A DNA stretch of 64,000 nucleotides, taken from positions 14,880,001-14,944,000 of the forward strand of contig JBHGNT010000013.1 in NCBI GenBank assembly GCA_043228905.1, given 5' to 3'. A program made the translations under genes and the position numbers. Under the pieces are notes generated by a model. It had not been told where the DNA came from, searched no databases, and saw only the letters and a program-made list of their open reading frames with translations. Shown one piece after another: positions 42,196-52,160 of this stretch (its first letter is position 1; each line of letters opens with the position of its first letter). The DNA is from Azolla caroliniana (taxonomy: Eukaryota; Polypodiophyta).

Positions 42196-42911
42196 AGAGG
42201 GCTGCCAAGGCGTGGGGCCGAGACAGTCCGGACACTCGGGAAAGACCCCACGATTGTACGATAGGTAGGAGATTTTGCTTCTCCGACAATGGAGGGTGTA
42301 TGATAGTCGGCATCGTTGGCCGAGAAAAGACAAGGGCGGAAGAGCGACTTCGAGCGTGCGGAGTTCTCGGCCCGGACGAGGAAATCAGCGGAGCCGTGGA
42401 GGTGGTCTCCTTCGACGACACCTTAGGGATGCTGAGGAAGGTTGCCGGAGAAGACCTTAACGAAGACCGGACGATACCGGTATGTTCCGAAGAGATGTAC
42501 GAAGTCATCGCGAACTTCAGTCGGGGGCTCGGGTCGGATCGGACGGCCCGAGTTAGCACAAAGTACAAGACTGTGGGCCGGAAGGTAAGGCCAGTTGCGG
42601 CACCCTTACCGAAGGGCAGCGAGTCCCGGATCAGAGGGGTTGCGTCGGACCCCAGTTTACGAGATCCGGCCTGCATAGGACACACCTTCATCGACGGGAC
42701 GCTCCGGGAGCTCAAAATCGGTGGGGGCGGGTTCCTACTGCCGGCGGAGGAAGACCGGTTTCGGAGGATGCTCGGAAGGCACGGGAAAGCCTTCGCATTC
42801 TCACCGGAAGAGATCGGGTGCGTAGACCCGACGATCGTGGAGCCGATGGTGATATTCACGGTACCGCATGTGCCGTGGAATCTCAAGCCGATTCCGGTAC
42901 CGAGAGCTCAC
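42196..42911 (+). pseudogene. Protease-RT linker and RT start of element C
   Basis: Continues the polyprotein in the next frame: CTIGRRFCFSDNGGCMIVGI, VVSFDDTLGMLRKVAGEDLN, IGGGGFLLPAEEDRFRRMLG, and VPWNLKPIPVPRAH. It breaks at AGAGCTCAC where Gy1 copy 2 entered, and resumes at 48694. Confidence 0.9.
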
Positions 42912-43044
42912 TGTCAGGAACTCTATTAAGGCAGAGAAGGAATTAGTACTAAAAGAAGGATTAGTACTATTGTCGGGGAATAGTACTAAGACAGAGAAGG
43001 ATTAGTACTATGAGAGGTGTCGAACTTTGAGAGAAGGAATGAGT

Positions 43045-43082
<38 letters not shown>

Positions 43083-43372
43083 TGATGCGAAAGATATATG
43101 TATTATATGAAGGAAGATATACAACAGTGGTTAGAAGGCTTAAGACTGGCGTTGAACCGATTTGGTTCGAACTAATGCCTTGCGCCTCCTTTTATAGTGT
43201 CTTCAGGAATACTCCTGAAGTTTCTAGAATGTTCCAGAGAAATCTGGAATATACATCAATTTCCCAATAAAACCTAAATGAAAATAATATCCTTCAAATT
43301 ACAATTCATAACCTAATGGTAAAGTCTCGACCCGTGTAACAAAAGGTTATGGGTTCGAGTCTAGTTATGACA
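42912..43372 (-). repeat. 3' LTR of Gy1 copy 2
   Basis: Minus-strand LTR, TGTCATAAC at the high end and TTCCTGACA at the low end. Holds the pol stop and the tRNA-like block as in copy 1. Confidence 0.96.
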
Positions 43373-46300
43373 CTATCCCCCCTTTAAAACGACGAGTTCC
43401 ACGAGTCGTTTTGGATTGAGGACCCGGTTTCTCGGGATATCGTCGATGGAAGTCTTCTAGAAGAGCACGAGCATTGGTCACATTCTCGATCGGTTCCCAA
43501 GTACGCTCGCTGGGACTATATCCTAGCCAATCGACTAGATAGTAGAGCTTGTTGCGAACAATCTTGGAATCGAGGATGGCAGCGACCTCATACTCAGGTC
43601 CATCTTCGAGCTCGATAGGAGGTGGTGGTTGTATAGTACGTCCTGGGATAGTGCTCTCGTGATAGGGTTCGAGGAGAGAACTATGAAACACCGGATGTAT
43701 CCGAAGTTGCGGAGGTAGCTCGAGACGAAAAGCGACATCATTAATCTTCCCGATAATACGGAAAGGACCTAATCGCCGATAATCCAACTTCTCACATGGG
43801 CGAGTAGTCTTGATGTGTCGTCGTAGCAACCACACCCGATCTCCAATGTTAAAACTGGAGGGAAGTCGATGACGATCTGCGTAGTCCTTGTGTGATTGTT
43901 GAGCTTGCTGGAGTTGAGTAGATAAATCCGCTTGTATCTTGCGTAACCGCTCCAAACGATCCTCCGCGCAAGGATTTGTGGACACTTCTGGGGTTTCAAG
44001 GACACACCACCGGGGATGATATCCTGTATAAGCGTAGAATGGCGTGACTTTAGTCGATGCGTGGATAGCGTTATTATAGGCAAATTCGGCGAACTGAAGA
44101 ATATCTGCCCAGTCATTCTGATGATAGTTGAGAAAGCACCGCAGATATTGCTCCAGTGTTTGATTTGTTCGTTCGGCTTGACCGTCGGTTTGTGGGTGGT
44201 AGCCGGAGGAGAGGTTACAAGTGACCTTCAGCATTTTAAAAAGGTGCTTCCAGAATTTTGACACAAACTGGGGTCCACGATCGCTGATGATATTATCAGG
44301 GAGTCCATGATGCCGACATACTTCCCGCATGACAATTTCGGCGGTGTCTTCACTAGATATTTCTTTAGTACATGGTAAGAAATGAGCCATCTTCGTATAT
44401 CGATCCACCACTGTGAGAATCGCACTGAATCCCTTAGAGACTGGAAGATCTGTAATGAAGTCAAGAGCAATGGATTGCCATGGCTTGCTTGGAATTGGTA
44501 ATGGTTCTAATAAACCATATGGATGATGTCTTGGCATTTTCGCTCTGCAGCATGTATCGCAAGTCCGAACAAAATCTTCGACAAATTGTCGCATACGGGG
44601 CCACCAGAATGATCGTTGTACTAAATCTAATGTTTTAGTACTACCAAAATGTCCTGCTGTATATGTGTCATGGCAGTTTTGTACTACTCGAAGGCGGCAA
44701 GAACCATTAGGAACATACAAAAGTTCTTTAAAGAAGAGTAATCCATCACAGTATTTGAATTGCCGATAATCCGTACCTGGTGATTGTGATTGTGAACATG
44801 ACGCTCGAGAGGGGTCAATTTGTGCTAGTATAGCTTGGGCGAAAGCGTCAGTCTTCAAGTCCTCACGTATAGTATTGGTAATGTCGGAATCCACGGGCAT
44901 GTCAAAGACCTGTGCTGCTTGCAGTCGTGCTGGACCCAAGATTACTTGCTTCTGGTTATCGAAAGCTGGCTCACCGGGACGTGGTGTTAGATACGAACGC
45001 CGTGATAATGCATCTGCCTTCCCTTGGTGCTTCCCCGGACGATATGTAATTTTGAAGTCGAAGCGTGTGAGGAAGTGGGCCCACCGAGCTTGACGTCGAT
45101 TCAGTACACGAGCATCTTGAAAGTAGGCAAGGTTCTTGTGGTCACTGAATACAGTGACCTGATGAGGAGATCCCTCCAGGAAATGCCTCCATTGCATAAA
45201 AGAATCAACTATTGCTAATAGCTCTTTATCATGAATTTCGTAGTTGATTTCGGCGGCGTCAAACTTACGGGAGTGGAAAGCCACAGGATGTAGCTTCTCG
45301 TCGTTACCTAGTTGTGACAGAATGCTCCCCAATGCGAAATCCGATGCGTCAGCTTCGATAATGAATGGTTTTTCCGGATCCACATGACCTAAAATTGGAG
45401 CTGATGTAAACGCCTTCTTAAGACTCTCGAAAGCCATGTCCGTCTCTTTAGACCAAATGAATGATTGTCCCTTCCTGGTGAGCTGTGTGAGAGGCAGCAC
45501 AATTTTTGAGTAATTTTGTATGAACTTCCGGTAAAAATTTGCAAAGCCTAGGAAGCATTGCACATCCCGCACCGAACGCGGAGTGTGCCATTCTATCACC
45601 GTTTTGACCTTGGCTGGGTCCATAGATATGCCTTCTGAGGAGATGACATAGCCGAGAAACTCCACTTGGTTGCACCCGAAACTACATTTCTCTAACTTTG
45701 CATACAGACCATGTTCTCGAAGTCGTTTTAGTACTAATAGTACATGAGAATCATGTTCTTCTTGGGTCTTTGAATAAACCAGTAGATCATCCAAATAGAT
45801 GATCAAAAAATCATCCAAGAGATCTCGAAATATATCATTCGCCATGTGCTGGAAGACTGCCGGCGCATTAGTGAGTCCGAACGGCATGACCGTATACTCG
45901 AAGTGCCCATATCTGGTGCGAAACGCGGTCTTCCATTCATCTCCTGGTCGGATCCGTACGAGGTTATAGGCTCCTCGTAAGTCGATCTTCGTGAAGAACC
46001 TGGCACCGTTGATCCGTTCTAAAAGACTTGAGATAAGGGGAAGAGCATACCTATTTCTTACTGTGACCTTATTCAAGCCACGGTAATCTACAACGAGTCG
46101 AAGCGAGCCATCTTTTTTCTTGACGAAGAAAATGGGTGCGCCGGCTGGAGATTTCGAATGCCGAATGAAACCGTTCTCCAAATTCTCCTCTATATAGGCT
46201 CGAAGGACTTCTAGCTCGGTTGGTGACAAATTGTAGATCGGCCCCCATGGCGGCTCTTTTCCCGGTTGTAAGTCGATGGCGCAATCGTACGGCCGATGAT

Positions 46301-46955
46301 GAGGAAGTGTGTTGGCTTGTACTTTATCGAACACATCAGCATACTGATGATACTTCTCGGGAAGTTGAACGGTGGACTCCTCTTTGGTGGTGCTGGAGGG
46401 TTGTACTGATATTGCGAAGAGAAACATTTCCTCCTTGCGCCCTTCCTCACGCAATTGACGTAGCGAAATGGTTGCAACCTTCTGGGTAGATCCTTGGGTT
46501 TGTCGCAACCGGATTTCCCTTGTCCTCCAATCTATGTCTGGGTTATGTAACTCGAACCATGGTAATCCTAAAACTATGGGATGTTCTGGAATACTAATAA
46601 TATTAAATGATACTACACATGTTAAGTTATCTAGGACAATATTAACGGGTTCCGACTCTTCTATGATATTACCAGAAGCAATGGGACGACCATCAATGAC
46701 TATTACTGAGGCTGGACATGGGAGCTTTCTGAGAGATATCTGATGAGCTCGGGCAAAATTCCTATCCATGAAGCAAGAATTAGCTCCGGAATCTAGAAGG
46801 GCTAAGGTATGTACTGGAGGGGTACTTTTAGTACTAACTGTTACTTGGGCTACGAACACATCACTAACTTGCTTAGAGGGAATGGAACCACTAATGGGCT
46901 GCACAGATCTAGGGCTGTCCAACCAAACGGCTCCTATTTTGGCTGGACTTAGTCG
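43365..46955 (-). CDS. pol: Pol of Gy1 copy 2
   Basis: Open from the frameshift site to a TAA in the 3' LTR. All catalytic motifs of copy 1 are kept: LALLDSGANS, IIYLDDLLVYS, IIEADASDFALGS, HHCC zinc region, LDFITDLP, ISDRGPQF, GQAERTNQT, and the chromodomain with DWLGYSPSERTWEP. Differences such as VTVSTKST for AISTKST and KYHQYADVFDKVQ for KYRQYADVFDKVR lie outside active sites. Confidence 0.96.
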   Translation of the reverse strand, partial: RLSPAKIGAVWLDSPRSVQPISGSIPSKQVSDVFVAQVTVSTKSTPPVHTLALLDSGANSCFMDRNFARAHQISLRKLPCPASVIVIDGRPIASGNIIEESEPVNIVLDNLTCVVSFNIISIPEHPIVLGLPWFELHNPDIDWRTREIRLRQTQGSTQKVATISLRQLREEGRKEEMFLFAISVQPSSTTKEESTVQLPEKYHQYADVFDKVQANTLPHHRPYDCAIDLQPGKEPPWGPIYNLSPTELEVLRAYIEENLENGFIRHSKSPAGAPIFFVKKKDGSLRLVVDYRGLNKVTVRNRYALPLISSLLERINGARFFTKIDLRGAYNLVRIRPGDEWKTAFRTRYGHFEYTVMPFGLTNAPAVFQHMANDIFRDLLDDFLIIYLDDLLVYSKTQEEHDSHVLLVLKRLREHGLYAKLEKCSFGCNQVEFLGYVISSEGISMDPAKVKTVIEWHTPRSVRDVQCFLGFANFYRKFIQNYSKIVLPLTQLTRKGQSFIWSKETDMAFESLKKAFTSAPILGHVDPEKPFIIEADASDFALGSILSQLGNDEKLHPVAFHSRKFDAAEINYEIHDKELLAIVDSFMQWRHFLEGSPHQVTVFSDHKNLAYFQDARVLNRRQARWAHFLTRFDFKITYRPGKHQGKADALSRRSYLTPRPGEPAFDNQKQVILGPARLQAAQVFDMPVDSDITNTIREDLKTDAFAQAILAQIDPSRASCSQSQSPGTDYRQFKYCDGLLFFKELLYVPNGSCRLRVVQNCHDTYTAGHFGSTKTLDLVQRSFWWPRMRQFVEDFVRTCDTCCRAKMPRHHPYGLLEPLPIPSKPWQSIALDFITDLPVSKGFSAILTVVDRYTKMAHFLPCTKEISSEDTAEIVMREVCRHHGLPDNIISDRGPQFVSKFWKHLFKMLKVTCNLSSGYHPQTDGQAERTNQTLEQYLRCFLNYHQNDWADILQFAEFAYNNAIHASTKVTPFYAYTGYHPRWCVLETPEVSTNPCAEDRLERLRKIQADLSTQLQQAQQSHKDYADRHRLPSSFNIGDRVWLLRRHIKTTRPCEKLDYRRLGPFRIIGKINDVAFRLELPPQLRIHPVFHSSLLEPYHESTIPGRTIQPPPPIELEDGPEYEVAAILDSKIVRNKLYYLVDWLGYSPSERTWEPIENVTNARALLEDFHRRYPEKPGPQSKTTRGTRRFKGGIVS

Positions 46956-46961
46956 TTTAAC
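46917..46961 (-). promoter_or_regulatory. -1 frameshift signal of Gy1 copy 2
   Basis: Heptamer G TTA AAC (46961-46955, minus), 6-nt spacer gactaa with the gag stop TAA, and stem GTCCAGCC/GGTTGGAC (46948-46941, 46924-46917). Same geometry as copy 1. Confidence 0.85.
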
Positions 46962-48118
46962 TCTTCTTCTAATTGGCTAAGGATATCAAATTTGTTTGCG
47001 AGATTCGGACTATTAGTACTATTAGGACTATTATGACTATGAGGACTATCAGAGATTCCTACTGAAATAGACTCGGGTTTAGTATAGTCAGAACTAACAA
47101 CGACTTGGTTTACCTGCCTTCTTGGTCTATGGGGACAGTTTATCGCGATATGCCCTGGTCCACCGCAATAAAGGCATAATCGGTTTGTTCGGCGTCGTTG
47201 CTTTTCCTCCTCTGATAGCGGCCCACGACAACGTGTAGTGTCAATTTCCATTGGAGTTGGAGTACTTACTGGAGGCGCATTATGTGACTCCCTTTGAAAA
47301 GGTTTCGCTACCACTGAGGCATAGGTAGGCTCGGATCTTGCCCTCGGCATCTGAAATTGTCGTTCCGAACGTCGCTCGAAGAGGCGGTTGTCACATCTGA
47401 CCGCTCGACTGATTGCTTCTGTTAATGATTTTGGCTCTTCAGGGAAAGTCAAGAGTAAATCCTTGACATCGTTGCGTAGACCATAGCGGAACTGCTCCAT
47501 CAATGCTTGATCATCCCAGGGGATATCGGCGGCGAGTAGGCGGAAATCTGCAGCATATGCGGAGGCTGGACGGTCACCTTGACGTAATCGCCGGATTTTG
47601 TTGATTGCAGTCCTTATGCTGTCAGTATCTCCAAAACATGCTTTAAACTCACTTATGAATTCTTCAAAATTATTTAGTACTGGAGATTCCTTTTCTAGTA
47701 GCGGAGCGAACCATGCTAATGCTGAGCCATTTAACAACGTGCCTACTAAACCCACTCGTGATGCATCGGTGGGATATCGGGACGGATGCATTTGAATAAC
47801 TAACCGTACCTGGTTAAGAAACCCTCTAAACTGCGATCGCGTTCCATCGAACTTCGTGGGAAGGCCAATCTTGGGTTCTTTATGAATCCCTTGTGCTCCG
47901 TGCCCTTGTTGTTGCATTGCTACGATGGTTGCTTCGAGTTGTTGCACACGTAACGCAAGTTCCCCATGCTGTTGTTGCGTTTGCTGCTTTTCTAAGGAAA
48001 TTTGCTGAAGATCCCCCAACAAGCGTTGATTTTCTTGTTCCAAAGCATGAAACTTCTCTTTCAAGCATTGAAATTCCGAGAAAACGGATTGATACTCTTC
48101 AGCGCTAACGGTGGCCAT
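46949..48118 (-). CDS. gag: Gag of Gy1 copy 2
   Basis: 389 residues starting MATVSAEEYQSVFSEFQCLK. Coiled coil, capsid and zinc knuckle CLYCGGPGHIAINC (Pro for the Ser of copy 1). Changes TRCRGPL for TRRRGPL and KFDILSQ for KFDVLSQ. The stop is TAA here and TAG in copy 1. Confidence 0.95.
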   Translation of the reverse strand: MATVSAEEYQSVFSEFQCLKEKFHALEQENQRLLGDLQQISLEKQQTQQQHGELALRVQQLEATIVAMQQQGHGAQGIHKEPKIGLPTKFDGTRSQFRGFLNQVRLVIQMHPSRYPTDASRVGLVGTLLNGSALAWFAPLLEKESPVLNNFEEFISEFKACFGDTDSIRTAINKIRRLRQGDRPASAYAADFRLLAADIPWDDQALMEQFRYGLRNDVKDLLLTFPEEPKSLTEAISRAVRCDNRLFERRSERQFQMPRARSEPTYASVVAKPFQRESHNAPPVSTPTPMEIDTTRCRGPLSEEEKQRRRTNRLCLYCGGPGHIAINCPHRPRRQVNQVVVSSDYTKPESISVGISDSPHSHNSPNSTNSPNLANKFDILSQLEEELND

Positions 48119-48207
48119 GGGATGAAGGAAAAGGGGAATAAGAGACTAATAGGAAAGGAGGGAGACAGAAGGAAGAGGGAGAGAAAAGACCAGACAGGCA
48201 CCGAGGG

Positions 48208-48219
48208 AAATCGGTTCAA
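48208..48219 (-). other. Self-complementary primer site of Gy1 copy 2
   Basis: Minus strand TTGAACCGATTT, exactly complementary to 48468-48479, which starts 33 bases from the TATA box (48505-48512). Same arrangement as copy 1. Confidence 0.75.
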
Positions 48220-48221
48220 AC

Positions 48222-48354
48222 TGTCAGGAACTCTATTAAGGCAGAGAAGGAATTAGTACTAAAAGAAGGATTAGTACTATTGTCGGGGAATAGTACTAAG
48301 ACAGAGAAGGATTAGTACTATGAGAGGTGTCGAACTTTGAGAGAAGGAATGAGT

Positions 48355-48398
<44 letters not shown>

Positions 48399-48688
48399 TG
48401 ATGCGAAAGATATATGTATTATATGAAGGAAGATATACAACAGTGGTTAGAAGGCTTAAGACTGGCGTTGAACCGATTTGGTTCGAACTAATGCCTTGCG
48501 CCTCCTTTTATAGTGTCTTCAGGAATACTCCTGAAGTTTCTAGAATGTTCCAGAGAAATCTGGAATATACATCAATTTCCCAATAAAACCTAAATGAAAA
48601 TAATATCCTTCAAATTACAATTCATAACCTAATGGTAAAGTCTCGACCCGTGTAACAAAAGGTTATGGGTTCGAGTCTAGTTATGACA
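48222..48688 (-). repeat. 5' LTR of Gy1 copy 2
   Basis: 467 bp; longer than the other LTR by six bases in the GA tract (48358-48393). Confidence 0.96.
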
Positions 48689-48693
48689 CTCAC

Positions 48694-51441
48694 ATCCCGA
48701 AGTTGATGGAGCTATTGAGGCAGAAAGTAGATATGGGCATTCTTGAACCGTCGAGTGCCCCATACTCGAACCGATGGTTTACCGTACCAAAGAAAAACGG
48801 AACATTGCGCTTCATTCAGGACCTGCAGCCGGTCAACAGAGTGACCATCCGGAACGCAGGAATCGGACCGACCATAGACGAATTCGCGGAGGCCTTCGCC
48901 GGAAGGTCAATTTACTCGGTCGGTGATCTGTACTCGGGGTACGACCAGTTCCAGCTAGCCGTGGAGAGCAGAGACATTACGACAATGCGAACTCCCCTCG
49001 GCCTAGTGCGAATGTGTACCCTGCCACAAGGAGGGACCAACTCGGTGGCCCACATGGTGAATGCAATGAACAAAGTACTGAGGGATTGCATCCCGGACAT
49101 CACCATGCCGTTTCTAGACGACATCCCCATAAAGGGGTGCCCGGTGGAAGAGAAGGACGAGACACTCGGGCCGGACGGATGCCGACGATTCGTAGCAACA
49201 CACATCGACGACTGCGAGAAGGTGCTACAAAGGCTAGAGGATGCGAGGCTCACCTTCTCCGAGGAGAAATCGGCCTTCGGGCAATCAGAAATCCTGGAGG
49301 TCGGGCATCTATGTGGACCATATGGCCGGAAGCCGTCTCCGGCAAAGGTAGAAGCCATCTCCGCGATGAAGACCGACTGTAGCTCGGTTACGGAAGTTCG
49401 GAGGTTCCTGGGGGCATGCGCGTTCTACCACATATGGATCCCGCATTACGCCCACGTTGCGGAGCCACTATACGGGTTGCTGAAAAAGGGGCAAAGATTC
49501 GAGTGGCGAGACGAGCACAGGGGATCGGTCCGGAAGCTGAAGGAAGCTCTTACGGCAGCATCGGCGCTCCGGAAGGCTGTCTACGAGAAGGGTACCCCGG
49601 TATACATAACGGTGGATACAAGCCCGACCGGGATCAGATGGGTCGTCAACCAAGAAGACGAGGACGGCACCCGGTTCCCGATCCGATTCGGCGCTAAGGT
49701 CCTCAGTGAACGACAGCGAGGGTACGCCCAGGTTAAACGCGAACTCTGGGGTATCGTTTCGGCAGTAAAGGCCGACAAAGATTACCTGATCGGGACAGAG
49801 GTGGTTATCGAGACGGATTGCCTGCCGATTCTCGGCATGGTTTCCGGATGCGCGACACCAGACCTGGCGATGCTCCGGTGGATAGCGTACATCAAGTCCC
49901 TGGACCCGGAAATACGGCACATTTCCGGAAAGGACAACGCCATGGCCGACATGCTTTCGAGGGCAAGGTTTGATGACGAGGGCGGCATGGTTTCGGAGGA
50001 CGAAGAAGTCGGCGTGGACTTCTTCGAGGCAGCATACGTAACGGCCGATGGAACGAGCACTCCGGCACTTAACGACTTCGACGAGAGCAAGTACGACGGC
50101 GAGTGGCTCCAGATCGGTGGATTCTTGAGGACAATGACGCCGGATGCGTCATGGACGAAGGACGAGGCCAACCGGATCCGGAAGAAAGCTTACCGATTCT
50201 TTCTCCGGGACGGATACTTATGGAAGCACCCGAAGAAGAGGGACGGCGCTCCGCTCCGGGTGGTGGCGATGAAGGAAGAACAGGAGGAGCTGCTGACGGC
50301 CTACCACGACAGCCCTTGGGCCGGACACCGTGGAACCTGGGCCACGTTCGAGAAGATAAAGGGGAAGTACTGGTGGCCGGGACTGTACCGGGACGTGCAT
50401 CAATTCGTGACAACTTGCGAGAGCTGTCAGATGCACTCCATAGTCCGACACCGGGACGAACTTCACCCTACGTACCCTCCGACCATCCACTTCAAATGGA
50501 TGATAGACCTGGTAACGATGCCGATAGGAGTAGGACAGATGCGGTATCTGGTCCTGGCTCGGGAAGATCTAACGAACCAGGTGGAAGGCCGGGCCCTTCA
50601 GAACAAAACGACTGCGGCCGTATGTCGGTTCCTGCTCGAGGACGTAATATGCCGGTACGGGTGCGTCGGGAAGATCGTGGCTGATCGCGGGGAGTTGGAC
50701 GCCGAAGAGGCCGAGGAGCTGTTCGACCGGTTAGGGGTCAAGCTCTCGCTTACCACTGCGTACAATCCAGAGGCAAATGGGAAGGTGGAGCGCGGACACG
50801 GACCGATCGTCAAGGCGTTAGTTCGGGCATGTGGAGGTCAAGTCGGGAACTGGTTGCGGCTACTGCCTTACGCGTTGTGGGCTGACCGGACTACGCACAG
50901 TTCGGTAACCGGATTCATGCCGGCAGAGCTCATGTTTGGGCAGAAGCCGATCATGCCGATCGAACGTACGGTCTCCTCATGGGCAACCGTGGACTGGAGA
51001 GACGAGATGAGCCGGGAGGAACTGTTGACGGCGCGCATACGACAACTCGAGCGGAGACCGGAGGACGTGGAGCAGGCTGCGGAAAAGCTTCGGGTGGCCA
51101 GGACGAGGAACAAAGCCCGGTTCGACCGGACGCACCGGCTTCGACCGAAGAAGATCGAGGAAGGCGACTGGGTGCTAGTCTACGACAGCAGCCTCGACAA
51201 CCAGCACCGAGCGACACGGAAGTTCGCAAGAAGGTGGTTCGGGCCTTACGTGGTACAAAGCGCCAATGACAACGGGACATACCATCTGGCGGAACTCGAC
51301 GGTACGAGAATGGCGATACCGGTAGTTGGGAAGCGGATCAAGATGTTCAAGAAGCGTCACGACGACGAGCCGGATCCGGTTGACTTGGACCGCGACGACG
51401 AGCGATCCGAAACCGAGGAAGAACCGATGGGCGGAGAATGA
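48694..51441 (+). CDS. RT, RNase H and integrase of element C (open)
   Basis: About 915 residues without a stop. RT: WFTVPKKNGTLRFIQDLQPV, LYSGYDQFQLAVESRDITTM, LPQGGTNSVAHMVNAMNKVL, catalytic MPFLDDIPIKG (49111). RNase H: VYITVDTSPTGIRWVVNQED and GKDNAMADMLSRA. Integrase: HDSPWAGHRGTWATFEKIKG with CESCQ, Asp in KWMIDLVTMP, Asp in VADRGELDAEE, Glu in NPEANGKVERGHGP. C-terminus EGDWVLVYDSSLDNQHRATR, then FARRWFGPYVV. No chromodomain follows; the tail is acidic. It is physically cut from its start by Gy1 copy 2, so it is probably not expressed. Confidence 0.92.
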   Translation: MPKLMELLRQKVDMGILEPSSAPYSNRWFTVPKKNGTLRFIQDLQPVNRVTIRNAGIGPTIDEFAEAFAGRSIYSVGDLYSGYDQFQLAVESRDITTMRTPLGLVRMCTLPQGGTNSVAHMVNAMNKVLRDCIPDITMPFLDDIPIKGCPVEEKDETLGPDGCRRFVATHIDDCEKVLQRLEDARLTFSEEKSAFGQSEILEVGHLCGPYGRKPSPAKVEAISAMKTDCSSVTEVRRFLGACAFYHIWIPHYAHVAEPLYGLLKKGQRFEWRDEHRGSVRKLKEALTAASALRKAVYEKGTPVYITVDTSPTGIRWVVNQEDEDGTRFPIRFGAKVLSERQRGYAQVKRELWGIVSAVKADKDYLIGTEVVIETDCLPILGMVSGCATPDLAMLRWIAYIKSLDPEIRHISGKDNAMADMLSRARFDDEGGMVSEDEEVGVDFFEAAYVTADGTSTPALNDFDESKYDGEWLQIGGFLRTMTPDASWTKDEANRIRKKAYRFFLRDGYLWKHPKKRDGAPLRVVAMKEEQEELLTAYHDSPWAGHRGTWATFEKIKGKYWWPGLYRDVHQFVTTCESCQMHSIVRHRDELHPTYPPTIHFKWMIDLVTMPIGVGQMRYLVLAREDLTNQVEGRALQNKTTAAVCRFLLEDVICRYGCVGKIVADRGELDAEEAEELFDRLGVKLSLTTAYNPEANGKVERGHGPIVKALVRACGGQVGNWLRLLPYALWADRTTHSSVTGFMPAELMFGQKPIMPIERTVSSWATVDWRDEMSREELLTARIRQLERRPEDVEQAAEKLRVARTRNKARFDRTHRLRPKKIEEGDWVLVYDSSLDNQHRATRKFARRWFGPYVVQSANDNGTYHLAELDGTRMAIPVVGKRIKMFKKRHDDEPDPVDLDRDDERSETEEEPMGGE

Positions 51442-51477
51442 AGGCTGGACCGGTTTTCTCCGTCCCAACACAATTTG

Positions 51478-51497
51478 GCGCATGCCGGAGGATGCGC
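51478..51497 (+). promoter_or_regulatory. Hairpin before the polypurine tract of element C
   Basis: GCGCAT/ATGCGC with 8-nt loop gccggagg, 17 bases before the LTR. The polypurine tract is ggtgggggcgga (51503-51514). Covaries with the hairpin in X (796-815); D has a 5-bp version (15559-15578). Confidence 0.65.
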
Positions 51498-51514
51498 GGT
51501 TAGGTGGGGGCGGA

Positions 51515-52156
51515 TGTCGTGAAGAAAACCGTCCACGAGCGGAATCGGTGCACCGGAGCGTAGAAACCGACTCTTCATACACGTGCGCCTTAAGTTGCAC
51601 ATAGGAGATCCTATGTAGATTCGGTAGGAAGGGAGTAAAGGGGAAACGGCTCCTTCCTTGCCTATAAAAAGGAGGGAGACGAGGAGGGTAGGGGGGATCG
51701 CGGAGAGTCGAGGACGAAGTGCTGTCGGTTTGCGTGCGAAGGCTTCTCTCTCTCTCTCTTTCTGGTTGGAAACGCCATAGCTTCCTTCTGTGCAGGTTTC
51801 GGGAGGCCCGCGCTGCTCTGAGGAATGCCCGAGTGCTTCCGGCAGCACCTCCAACCTACTCATCCCCCTCTGTGCGTTTACGAACAGGTATTGGCATCTG
51901 TTCGTCGGCCTGTTCGGTTGTAACCGACTTCGTGTTTTGTTGTCTTCGTGTCCTTGTTGTTTGTCTTGTCAATACATACATACTTTCGTGTCTTTCTGTG
52001 TCGTTGTCCCACTCGCGTCTTTGCGTCGAAGGGCCGTGTCCCTGTGAATCTACGCTCGCACGTAGTGGGTCTCTCTCTCTCTCTCTCTCTTACTCTTCGG
52101 TACAGGACCCCCGAGGTCCCGCCTCACTCCACGTATCCGCGAGGAATACCTCGACA
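51515..52156 (+). repeat. 3' LTR of element C
   Basis: Same as the 5' LTR apart from about five T/C or A/G changes and CT-tract length. Followed by the acgc duplication. Confidence 0.95.
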
Positions 52157-52160
52157 ACGC

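Larger units (their letters stand above)
42912..48688 (-). mobile_element. Gy1 copy 2: second intact chromodomain Ty3 element
   Basis: Flanked by ctcac (42907-42911, 48689-48693). LTRs of 461 and 467 bp differ only in the GA/TC tract that I can see. gag and pol are open and differ from copy 1 by about seven residues (for example SQLGNDEK for SQQGNDEK). It interrupts the RT of element C in the opposite orientation. Confidence 0.96.
39381..52156 (+). mobile_element. Ty3 element C (type copy of the C/D group), host of Gy1 copy 2
   Basis: LTRs of 644 and 642 bp differ by about five substitutions and a CT-tract length. The flanking duplication is acgc (39377-39380, 52157-52160), 4 bp. Removing Gy1 copy 2 leaves a 7.0-kb element with one long gag-pol frame broken only by one missing T. 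RT and integrase motifs (FLDDIPIKG, VADRGELDAEE, RKFARRWFGPYVV) are closest, as I recall, to Ty3 elements of basidiomycete fungi and some seedless plants; this needs a tree. Confidence 0.94.
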
